Under the pieces are notes generated by a model, which was given only the letters and a program-made list of their open reading frames with translations, had not been told where the DNA came from and made no database searches. Below are positions 1 to 8,143 of a stretch of DNA of 64,000 nucleotides, in pieces. Both the position numbers and the translations under genes were made by a program. How positions within the stretch are numbered: position 1 is the stretch's first letter; each line of letters opens with the position of its first letter. This stretch comes from Thiocapsa rosea (lineage in GTDB: Bacteria; Pseudomonadota; Gammaproteobacteria; Chromatiales; Chromatiaceae), in assembly GCF_003634315.1 (NCBI RefSeq), contig NZ_RBXL01000001.1, positions 3,762,501 to 3,826,500 on the forward strand, in the 5' to 3' direction.

Positions 1-1
1 G

Positions 2-1312
2 CGTTTCCACTACCTTCTGGCCAACCCGCCCTTCGGCGTCGAGTGGAAGGACCAAAAAGACTCCGTCGAGCGCGAGCATAAAACCCTGGGCTTCTCGGGC
101 CGCTTCGGTGCCGGGCTGCCGGCCATCAACGACGGCTCGCTGCTGTTCCTTCAGCACATGATCTCCAAGATGCATCCCTTTGCTGCGGGGGACGAGGACC
201 GGGTGGGCTCCAAGATTGCGGTTGTCTTCAACGGCTCGCCGCTTTTCTCCGGGGATGCCGGATCGGGGCCGTCCAACATCCGCCGCTGGATCATCGAAAA
301 CGACTGGCTCGACGCCATCGTCGCGCTGCCGGACCAGCTCTTTTACAACACCGGCATCTTCACCTACGTCTGGCTGGTGACCAACCGCAAGCCAACCGAG
401 CGGCGCGGCAAGGTGCAGCTCATCGACGGCACCCGCTTCTTCCGGAAGATGAAGAAGAGCCTCAACAACAAGCGCAACGAGATTACCGAGGAGCAGATCC
501 GCCATCTGACCCGCGTCTATGGCAACTACCAGGACGGGGAGACGGCCGAGGTGCCGATCAACGGCGACACGGAGACCCGCGTCATCTCCCGCATCTTCGA
601 CAACCGGGAATTCGGCTTCCTCAAGGTCACGGTTGAGCGCCCCTTGCGGATGAATTTCGAGGCCAGCGCAGAGCGCATTGCGAAGCTCGACTACCAAACC
701 GCCTTCGCCAATCTGGCGACCTCGAAGAAGCGCAAGCACACCGCGGCGGTTGAACGCGAGATCCTAGAGGGGCAGGGGCTTCAGGACGTAATCCGCGAAA
801 TGCTGACGACGCTGGAAGGCAAGGGGCGGTACATAGACCGCGCCGCGTTCGGGGCCGACCTGACGCAGGCCGCGAAGGACGCGGGAATCAAGCTCCCGGC
901 GCCGATCAAGAAGGCCATCTTTTCCGCTCTCGGCGAGCGCGATCCGGACGCCGAGATCTGCCGAGACACCAATGGTCAACCTGAGCCCGACAGCGAGCTA
1001 CGCGACACCGAAAACATCCCGCTCCCGCCCGGCACCGCGCTGCCCCTACCGATGGACTTCGGCCCGGACAAGCCCAACGATCGGCTGGTCGCAGCCTTCC
1101 GAGCCGAGATCGACGCCTACATCGCGCGCGAGGTACTGCCTCATGTGCCAGATGCCTGGGTGGATTACGACAAGACCAAGGTCGGCTACGAGATCCCGAT
1201 CAATCGGCATTTCTATGTTTACAAGCCGCCGCGCCCGCTGGACGAGATCGAGGCCGACATCAGCCAACTGGAAGGGGAAATCGCCGAGCTGCTGAATGGA
1301 CTCATCGCATGA
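2..1312 (+). CDS. hsdM: Type I restriction-modification N6-adenine methyltransferase subunit HsdM, 5' end outside window
   Basis: Modification subunit of a type I restriction system. It transfers a methyl group from S-adenosylmethionine to adenine in an M2S complex, with HsdS giving specificity. The frame is open from base 2, so the first in-frame ATG (158) is internal. Visible residues 8-11 are NPPF, the catalytic motif IV of adenine methyltransferases. The SAM-binding motif I lies upstream of the window. The following 420 residues match the usual C-terminal half, with VWLVTNRKP and the LIDGTRFF segment. The stop overlaps the rhuM ATG (ATGA). The visible part looks intact, but the partner hsdS is broken by an IS, so site-specific activity from this locus is doubtful. 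Confidence 0.93.
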   Translation, partial: RFHYLLANPPFGVEWKDQKDSVEREHKTLGFSGRFGAGLPAINDGSLLFLQHMISKMHPFAAGDEDRVGSKIAVVFNGSPLFSGDAGSGPSNIRRWIIENDWLDAIVALPDQLFYNTGIFTYVWLVTNRKPTERRGKVQLIDGTRFFRKMKKSLNNKRNEITEEQIRHLTRVYGNYQDGETAEVPINGDTETRVISRIFDNREFGFLKVTVERPLRMNFEASAERIAKLDYQTAFANLATSKKRKHTAAVEREILEGQGLQDVIREMLTTLEGKGRYIDRAAFGADLTQAAKDAGIKLPAPIKKAIFSALGERDPDAEICRDTNGQPEPDSELRDTENIPLPPGTALPLPMDFGPDKPNDRLVAAFRAEIDAYIAREVLPHVPDAWVDYDKTKVGYEIPINRHFYVYKPPRPLDEIEADISQLEGEIAELLNGLIA

Positions 1313-1888
1313 GTGAGCAACAGGAAAACCATCCCGGTGGCGGCCTGCTGATCTACCGCGCGGGCGAGGGCGCGGCGCCCATTCGCGTTTTGCTCGAAGG
1401 CGAAACCGTCTGGCTGACCCAGCGCCTGATCGCTGAGCTTTACGGCACCTCGGTTCCCAACATAAACCAACATATAACAACCATTTACGAAGAGGAAGAG
1501 CTGCGGCCGGAGGCAACTCTTAAGAAATACTTAATTGTTCAAACCGAAGGCAAGCGGCAAGTCAAGCGCCTCGTCGACCACTACAACCTGGAGATGATCA
1601 TCTCCGTCGGCTACCGCGTGCGCTCGACCCGCGGCACTCAGTTCCGGCAGTGGGCTACCGCACGCCTCAGCGAGTACCTAGTCAAGGGCTTCACGCTCGA
1701 TGATGAGCGGCTCAAAGGCACGGCGAGCCCGGTGGACTATTTCGATGAGCTTCTTGCGCGTATCCGCGACATCCGCGCCAGCGAAGCCCGGGTCTACCAG
1801 CGTATCCGCGACATCTTCGCCCTCGCGAGCGATTACCGCGATGGCGAGCGCGAAACCCAGCTCTTCTTCGCCACCGTACAAAACAAGA

Positions 1889-3381
1889 GGCTCTCCCGGA
1901 TCTCAGGGAACGCCAAGTTTAGTAAAATCAGTGTTCTACGCAGCCAATCTTGGTAAACTTCCATTCGAACGCTTTTAACTCAATGGAAAACCGATGATTG
2001 ACCAGAGCCAACTCCTGCGCCTGCTCGGACTGCCGCAGATCGCCATCGACCGCGTCGAGATCACGGACGCCGCTGTGCTGGAAATTCATGTGCACAGCAC
2101 CGAGGAGGGCACGCAGTGCCGGAGCTGCGGCCGACGCATCACTGAGCCGCATGGACTCGGTGAAGAACGGCGGTTGCGCCATCTGTCGATCTTCGAGCAT
2201 CGCACCGAAATTCTCATTCGTCCCAAACGGTATCGCTGCCCCGATTGCCGGGATCATCCCACCACCACCCAACGGGTGGACTGGTACGACCCGCGCAGCG
2301 GCTTCACCCGTGCGTTCGAACACAGCCTGATGCGCGCCCTGATCAACAGCACCCTGGAAGACGTCGCGCACAAGGAGGCCGTCACCCCGGAGCACCTCGA
2401 CGGTATTCTCGATCGGTGCGTCCCGAGCCAGATCGACTGGACGACGCTCACGGCGCTGCCCGTGCTCGGGCTCGACGAGATCGCCTTGACCAAAGGCCAC
2501 GGCAATTTCGTGGTGATCGTCAGCGCCAGGGTCGAGGACACCCTGAGCATCCTCGCCGTGCTCAAGGACCGTAAGCGCGCGACCATCGAGGCGTTTTTGC
2601 GCACGATCCCAAAATCCTTGCGGCGCACCGTTCGCGTCGTGTGCACCGACCTGTACAGCGGCTTCATCGGTGCGGCCAAGGCCGTCTTCGGCACGCACGT
2701 CGCCATCTGCGCCGATCGCTTCCATGTCGCGCGTTTGTATCGCGACGCCGTGGAGACGTTGCGCAAGACAGAACTGCGCCGGCTCAAGCGCGACCTGTCG
2801 AAAACCGAGTACGGCGGGCTCAAGAACGTCCATTGGATCCTGCGCAAGCGCGAATCCGACTTGAGCGCCGAGGAACGGCGGATCCGCGCCCGGTTGTTCG
2901 CCTATTCCCCGCAACTCGCGCAAGCTCATGCCCTCAGCCAAGCCCTCACCGAGGTCTACGACATGCCCCTGTCCAAAGGTCAGGCCAAGCGCAAACTCAG
3001 TGGCTGGATGCGACGGGTCAAGAACGCCGAGATGACGTGTTTTCAATCCTTCCTGAAAACGTTGCGCCGTCATTGGGACGAGATCACCAATTATTTTACC
3101 GAACGACACACGAGCGGTTTCGTCGAAGGTCTCAACAACAAGATCAAAGTATTAAAACGGCGGTGCTATGGCTTGAGCAACCTGCGCCGGCTCTACCAGA
3201 GGGTGTACCTCGATCTGTGCGGTTATCGGGTTTTCGCGCGCTGATCAATGAAAAACAACCGCTTAAAAATGGCTTGGACGGGGTGCGTCCAGCGATATTT
3301 TCAACCAACGTGTTCGGTCAAAATGACTACAACGTCATGTTTTTAAATATTTTAGCGCTTTCCCTGAATTCCGGGAGAGCC
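1889..3381 (+). mobile_element. ISL3-family insertion sequence with 8-bp target duplication
   Basis: A 1493-bp element. The terminal inverted repeat starts GGCTCTCCCGGA at 1889 and its complement ends at 3381, with 20 of 22 terminal bases matching. It is flanked by perfect 8-bp direct repeats AAACAAGA at 1881-1888 and 3382-3389, the duplication size expected for ISL3. One transposase gene fills most of the element. The perfect duplication and intact transposase suggest a recent insertion. Confidence 0.96.
1994..3244 (+). CDS. ISL3-family DDE transposase
   Basis: 416-residue transposase that cuts and joins the element's ends. The N-terminal region has zinc-finger-like cysteine pairs (CRSCG near residue 39 and CPDC near 80), as in the ISL3 family. 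The DDE catalytic core follows, with LGLDEIALTKGH as the first Asp block, VCTDLYSGF as the second, and the Glu in TSGFVEGLNNKIK near the C-terminus. Length and domain order match complete ISL3 transposases, and no frameshift is seen. It is the only gene in the element, in the same orientation as the interrupted rhuM. Confidence 0.95.
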   Translation: MIDQSQLLRLLGLPQIAIDRVEITDAAVLEIHVHSTEEGTQCRSCGRRITEPHGLGEERRLRHLSIFEHRTEILIRPKRYRCPDCRDHPTTTQRVDWYDPRSGFTRAFEHSLMRALINSTLEDVAHKEAVTPEHLDGILDRCVPSQIDWTTLTALPVLGLDEIALTKGHGNFVVIVSARVEDTLSILAVLKDRKRATIEAFLRTIPKSLRRTVRVVCTDLYSGFIGAAKAVFGTHVAICADRFHVARLYRDAVETLRKTELRRLKRDLSKTEYGGLKNVHWILRKRESDLSAEERRIRARLFAYSPQLAQAHALSQALTEVYDMPLSKGQAKRKLSGWMRRVKNAEMTCFQSFLKTLRRHWDEITNYFTERHTSGFVEGLNNKIKVLKRRCYGLSNLRRLYQRVYLDLCGYRVFAR

Positions 3382-3891
3382 AAACAAGATGCACTTTGCC
3401 GCCACCGGCCTTACAGCGGCCGAGATCGTCTACGAGCGGGCCGATGCGGGGAAGCCCAACATGGGCGCGACCAACTGGAAAGGCCGTCAAGTGCAGAAGC
3501 GGGATGTCGGCACCGCCAAGAACTACCTCGACGACCAGGAAATCGACACCCTGAACCGCATCACCGTCATGTTCCTCGATCAGGCCGAATTCCGCGCCCA
3601 GCGGCGACAGGACATCCGCATGAGCGATTGGGAGGTCTTTCTCGATAAATTCCTCCGCGATACCGAGCTGCCCGTGCTCAAAGGCGCGGGCCGCACCAGC
3701 CATCAGGACGCGCTCGACCATGCCAACCGGCAATACGGTGCCTTCGCCGAGCGGCGTCGCATCGAAGCCGAAGCCGAAGCCGAAGCCCGTTATGTCGAGG
3801 ATCTGAAGGCGTCGGCAAACGTGCTTGGCACCGAGCGGAAACAACTGAGGAAAGGCGCCCGAGGTAAAGGTAAAGGTGGAAAGGAGCAGGC

Positions 3892-4032
3892 ATGATCAAG
3901 GTCGGCTTTCGGATCCCGATTAACCGGCGTTTCTGCGTCTACAAGCCGCCGCATCCGCGCGATGAGATCGAGGCGGATATGACGAAGCTCGAAGGGGAGA
4001 TGGCGGGGCTGCGAGAGGGGCTCATGGAATGA
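3892..4032 (+). pseudogene. Duplicated, diverged 3' tail of an hsdM gene (46 codons)
   Basis: This short frame starts MIKVGFRIPINRRFCVYKPP and aligns along its whole length with the last 44 residues of HsdM at the start of the window, which reads KVGYEIPINRHFYVYKPP. The DNA is related but clearly diverged, so it is not a fresh tandem copy. Its ATG overlaps the rhuM stop and its TGA overlaps the hsdS ATG, so all junctions in the operon are ATGA. The likely reading is that it is the end of a second hsdM allele left by recombination when the rhuM segment entered. It may be translated, but no function is expected. Confidence 0.85.
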
Positions 4033-4225
4033 CGGCCCACGACTGGCAAACCTGGAAATTGTCCCATGCCTTCGGTCGCATTGGAAGTGGGAGCACACCC
4101 ACATCCAGGGCGGAACCGTTCTAGCCCAGATTCACTGTTTTGCCGTGCGGTTGTCCTCGACTCTGGACACCACCGGGCAGCGCGGGTATAAAGCGCTGTA
4201 GTCGCCGCCACCCGAGAACCCGAGC

Positions 4226-6018
4226 GTGAATCTTCGCGAGGTCGTCCTGCAACCGGTTGCCGCGTCCGACGAGGCGCGCTTCCAGAGCCTGATGGCGACC
4301 CATCACTACCTTGGCGCGTTGCCGAAGATCGGCGACACGCTCCGGTATGTCGCCACTTGGCAGGGCCAATGGCTGGCGCTGCTGAGCTTCTCGGCCGCGG
4401 CCTGGAAGTGTGCCGCGCGCGATGCCTGGATCGGCTGGGACTTTCGCCATCAATACGATCGTCTGCACCTGATCGCCAACAACAGCCGGTTTCTGATCCT
4501 GCCCGAGCACCATGTGGCGAACCTCGCCTCGCGGGTGCTGGCGCTGAGCGAACGGCGTCTGGCCACCGACTGGCCGGCGCGTTTCGGTTACCCGTTGCTG
4601 TTGCTGGAGACCTTTGTCGACCCGCAGCGGTTTCACGGCACGATCTACCGCGCCGCCAACTGGCACGAGGTGGGCGAGACCCGCGGCTATCGGCGCACCC
4701 GCACCGGCTACAGCGCCGCGACGGGCCCCGCCAAGCGTGTCTTTGTCCGCCCCCTGCACGCCCGCGCCCGCGCCTGCCTGTCTCATCCCGTCCTCGATCC
4801 CCGTTACCGTCACGGAGCCCCGCACATCATGTTGAGCGCCGATCAGATGCTGTCTTTGCCCGAGTTCTTCGCCGACATTCCCGATCCGCGTCGCGGTCAG
4901 GGCCGGCGCCATCCCCTGCCCACGGTGCTGGCCATCGCCGCCGCAGCCACCCTGTGCGGGATGCGCGGCTACAAGGCCATCAGCCTATGGGCGCAGGACT
5001 TAAGCCAGCAAGCGCGGGCGCGCTTTCGCTGCCGCTGGCGCAACCGCCGCTACGAGGTTCCCAGCCGCACCGTCATCCGCGAGGTGCTCGTGCGCGTCGA
5101 CCCCGACGCGTTGAACAGCGCCCTGCAACGCTGGAACCTCCAGCATGCCGAGGACGAGGACTTGGCCGTCGACGGCAAGACGATGCGCAATGCCATCGAC
5201 GCCGATGGCCGTCAGACCCACATCCTCGGCGTCGTCGGCCACCGCAGTCAGACCTGCTACACCCAAAAAAAGTCGGCACCCTGCCCGTAGAGGGTCGCGA
5301 CGAGGCCAAGCAAACCAACGAGATCGGGATGGTCATCCCGGTCCTCGAGACCCTGGACATCACCGGGAAGACCATCACCGCCGACGCCTTGCTCACCCAG
5401 CGCAAGCTCGCCGAGTACCTGCGTGCGCGCGACGCCCACGACGTCTTCACCGTCAAAGACAATCAGCCGAACCTGCACGCCGATCTTCGCCTGTTCTTCG
5501 AGAAGGACCGCGGTCAACCCGATTTCCGCGAGCCGCCCACCCCGGGCCATGGCCGCATCGAGAGCCGCGCGATCTGGACCTCCGAGCGCCTCAATGACTA
5601 CCTGGATTTTCCCGGTGTCGGACAGGCCTTCCTCATCGAGCGCCACACCGTGGAGAAGAAGACCGGCAAGACCTCCACCGAGACCGTCTACGGGGTGACC
5701 AGTCATACCCGCGACACCGCCGATGCCGCACGGGTACTGGGCTTGAATCGCGGCCACTGGACGATCGAAAACGGCTGTCACTACTCCCTGGACTGGAACT
5801 GGGACGAGGACCGCTGCACCATTCGCACCGGCCATGGCCCCGCGAACATCACCGCGCTACGCCGCTTCGCCATCGGCGTCATCAAGGCGAAGTCCCGCGA
5901 CACCGTCTCCGCCACCATCCAGCGTCTGGCGCGCAACCTCCGCCTGGTATTCGACTATCTGCGCATGACCGAGAACTCCCGCCGGCGCCCGCCGGTCCGG
6001 CTGGCGCCGGCGGGCTAG
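4226..6018 (+). CDS. DruA-like (DUF4338) domain fused to ISAs1 transposase, two frames joined by a possible -1 frameshift
   Basis: Frame one starts at GTG 4226 and stops at 5290. Its first 180 residues show the DUF4338/DruA pattern: HHYLGALPKIGDTLRYVA, AAWKCAARDAWIGWD, LIANNSRFLILP, then LLLETFVDPQRFHGT and YRAANWHEVGETRGY. From about residue 200 (LPEFFADIPDPRRGQGRRH) it becomes an ISAs1 transposase with the first catalytic block LAVDGKTMR. The rest of the transposase (TADALLTQ, VKDNQPN, NRGHWTIENGCHYSLDW) lies in the -1 frame, ending at 6018. A_AAA_AAG at 5266-5272 sits where the frame changes. Joined, the product is about 597 residues. An internal ATG at 4829 could start a conventional ISAs1 transposase without the DruA part. 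Alternatively it is a decayed copy. Confidence 0.82.
5266..5272 (+). promoter_or_regulatory. A_AAA_AAG slippery heptamer, candidate -1 ribosomal frameshift site
   Basis: In the zero frame the codons read CAA AAA AAG, so the heptamer is in the phase used by dnaX and IS911. A short stem ACCCT/AGGGT (5278-5282 with 5291-5295) begins 5 nt downstream, and the zero-frame TAG (5288-5290) lies in its loop. Slipping back one base leads straight into the conserved transposase frame. No strong Shine-Dalgarno-like stimulator is visible upstream. Confidence 0.5.
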
Positions 6019-7411
6019 AACAGATTTGCCGTGCACCCACATCCAACGATGCTCGATACTACACAGATTCCGACGGCACGCCTTGGGTTACCACTGCGGA
6101 ACTCAGAGAGAACTACATATCCTCTACGCGGCAGCAGGTTACTCAGGAAGCCTTAGATGATTATTCGACCCTAAGAGTGTACCGGCCGGGATCTGTGATG
6201 ATGGCGATGTACGGCGCAACCATCGGGCGGTTGGGGATTACCGAAGTCGCTGCAACTTGCAACCAAGCGTGCTGCGTGTTCGAGGCGTCCGAGCAGTTTG
6301 ACAATCGTTTCCTTTTCTACTGGCTTTGGCACCGCCGGGGCGACCTGATTGCCATGTCGGTTGGCGGCGGCCAGCCGAACCTCAGTCAACAAGATTTGCG
6401 AGAGGAACGAGCCCTTTGTCCACCGCCCGACACGCAGCGGCAGATCGCGCGGTTTCTGGATGAGAAGACCGCGCGGATCGATGGGCTGATCGAGAAGAAG
6501 CGCGCACTGCTGGACCGGTTGGCCGAGAAGCGGCAGGCCCTCATCACCCGCGCCGTCACCAAAGGCATCAATCCCGACGCCCCCATGAAACCCTCCGGAA
6601 TCGACTGGCTTGGTGATATTCCTGCGCATTGGGAGTGCAGGCAGCTTAAGCGCCTCGTTGAAGATGGAATCGGCCTGCAAATGGGACCGTTCGGCGGAAT
6701 GCTAACCAATCTTCCAGATTATGAAACGGGGTTCAAACTGTACGGACAGGAAAACACAATATCGGGCGATTTTTCGCGCGGAAGCAGATGGGTAGAGGAA
6801 GAACGATACGAGGAATTGAAGCGCTACGAACTATTGCCTGGTGACTTGGTCATTACCCGGAAAGGCTCGCTCGGCAACTGCAGGCGTGTGCCGGAGGGAA
6901 TTGCCCCCGGAATTGCGGATAGCGACACAATCCGCATCCGGCCGAATCGATTACGGTTGATACCAGAGTGGGCGCTATTGCTCTTGCATGAGGCGCTATT
7001 CGTTTCAGAGCAGATTGCGGCAGAGCGCCGGGGAGCGATCCTTTCGGGTCTGAACACTGCTGTAGTGGGCGGCTTGATCTTGACGCTACCTCCCGTAACC
7101 GAGCAGCGTGCGTTGATGGACCATTTAGGTGCCCTGCTGTCCCCTATCGGCGCTATCGCCGAAAGAGTCAGGGATACAATTGACAAGCTTGTTGAATATC
7201 GGGCTGCTCTCATCACCACCGCGGTTACCGGCCAGATCCCGGAAGTGACCTAGCATGACCGGATCGAGCCACACCTGTGCGGCGTAAGACACCACTTAAT
7301 CTGCGGCAGACGTCCGCCACGATCGACCAGCAACGTCGCACCATCGAATTGTCCCATCGCGGCCCTTCGACCAAAGTTGCTGTCAATGACAGCAATCGAG
7401 AGGTCACCACC

Positions 7412-7666
7412 ATGGCAACCCTGACGGTCCGCAATCTGCCGGACGATGTCCACCGGGCGTTGCGGCTGCGCGCTGCCGAGCATGGCCGTAGCACCGAGGG
7501 GGAGGTCCGCGCCATCTTGGCCGAGGCGGTTAAGACTCCCGAGCCCCGGCGCTTGGGGGACGCGCTGGCTGCCCTGGGCCGGGAGGTCGGCTTGACCGAC
7601 GATGAGATCACGATGCTGGAGGCATCACGTGACCGCACAACGGCTGCACCGGTGAATCTGGATTGA
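7412..7666 (+). CDS. FitA/VapB-like ribbon-helix-helix antitoxin
   Basis: 84-residue antitoxin. The N-terminus MATLTVRNLPDDVHRALRLRAAEHGRS is the FitA-type ribbon-helix-helix DNA-binding domain, and the C-terminal tail is expected to wrap the partner toxin. The ATG at 7412 is chosen because the family begins right there; an open frame extends upstream to 7277 but gives unlike-family sequence. It overlaps the downstream PIN toxin by 4 bp (TTGA). The pair is expected to autorepress. It sits between hsdS and hsdR, so it may stabilise the restriction island. Both genes look intact although the surrounding genes are broken. Confidence 0.88.
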   Translation: MATLTVRNLPDDVHRALRLRAAEHGRSTEGEVRAILAEAVKTPEPRRLGDALAALGREVGLTDDEITMLEASRDRTTAAPVNLD

Positions 7667-8094
7667 TCCTGTTGGACACCAACGTGGTCTCCGAGGCGAT
7701 GCGCCCCGAGCCTAATCCCCGGGTGCTCGCCTGGCTGAATACGCAGCCAACCGAGACGCTTTATCTGCCCAGCGTCGCGCTGGCCGAGTTGTTGTTCGGC
7801 ATCGCTACACTGCCTGACGGGCACAGAAAGGAGCGGTTGGCCCGCGCGCTGGAAGGTCTGATGGCACTCTTTCCCGGCCGCGTGCTGCCGTTCGACGCCG
7901 ACGCGGCGTGCCATTACGCCGACCTGGCACTTACGGCACGGCAGACCGGGCGCGGCTTGTCCACCGCCGATGGCTACATCGCCGCCAGCGCCGCCTGCTG
8001 GGGCTACGAGGTGGCTAGCCGGGATGTCTCACCCTATCGCGCGGTCGGGTTGACGGTGATCGATCCCTGGGCTACCCCGCCCGAGACGAGCTGA
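7663..8094 (+). CDS. PIN-domain ribonuclease toxin, FitB/VapC-like
   Basis: 143-residue PIN-domain protein, a metal-dependent RNase toxin neutralised by the preceding antitoxin. The acidic active-site residues are visible: Asp in MILLDTNVVSE, Glu in VALAELLFGIA and Asp in STADGYIAASA. It begins with TTG at 7663, which overlaps the antitoxin stop and is the only start preserving the ILLDTN strand. Length is normal for FitB-type toxins. Target RNA cannot be told from sequence. Confidence 0.9.
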   Translation: MILLDTNVVSEAMRPEPNPRVLAWLNTQPTETLYLPSVALAELLFGIATLPDGHRKERLARALEGLMALFPGRVLPFDADAACHYADLALTARQTGRGLSTADGYIAASAACWGYEVASRDVSPYRAVGLTVIDPWATPPETS

Positions 8095-8143
8095 GCCCGC
8101 TGAAGTCACTACATGTGCGTTATGACGTTGCGAAGGAGAGCTG

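Larger units (their letters stand above)
1309..3895 (+). pseudogene. rhuM: RhuM family protein gene interrupted by ISL3 element
   Basis: RhuM-like protein of the kind often carried inside type I restriction operons; its biochemical role is not settled. The 5' part (1309-1888) encodes about 193 residues with the family's N-terminal VWLTQRLIAELYGTS segment and the YNLEMIISVGYRVRS motif. The 3' part (3390-3895) continues with HFAATGLTAAEIVYERAD. Joining base 1888 to base 3390 restores one frame of 361 residues, reading VQNK-M-HFAAT across the junction. The IS copy therefore broke an otherwise complete gene. The start overlaps the hsdM stop and the end overlaps the next reading frame, both as ATGA. 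Residual frames run to 1956 and from 3389, but neither is likely to be functional. Confidence 0.9.
4106..6033 (+). mobile_element. ISAs1-family insertion sequence carrying a DruA-like domain, 10-bp target duplication
   Basis: A 1928-bp element. The left end begins CAGGGCGGAACC and the complement of the right end begins CACGGCAAATCT. Both continue with GTTCTAGCCC, giving 17 of 22 matching positions. The CAGGGC start fits the ISAs1 family. Direct repeats CACCCACATC flank it at 4096-4105 and 6034-6043. This is longer than ordinary single-gene ISAs1 elements, and the extra length is the N-terminal DUF4338 region. Confidence 0.9.
4029..7253 (+). pseudogene. hsdS: Type I restriction specificity subunit HsdS gene interrupted by ISAs1 element
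   Basis: Specificity subunit that recognises the bipartite DNA target of the type I enzyme. The 5' end (4029-4105) encodes MTAHDWQTWKLSHAFGRIGSG. The remainder (6044-7253) continues in frame with GTPWVTTAELRE. Removing bases 4106-6043 yields one 428-codon gene. It has two target-recognition domains separated by the conserved helical region (PPPDTQRQIARFL, then LIEKKRALLDRLAEKRQAL) and a second PPVTEQRALMDHL repeat near the C-terminus. From 6177 a truncated product lacking the first half of TRD1 could be made. The IS insertion should abolish both modification and restriction by this locus. Confidence 0.93.

Noticed and set aside
1928-3109. 393-codon minus-strand frame inside the ISL3 element
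   Set aside because: Antisense to the transposase, whose frame shows zinc-finger and DDE motifs.
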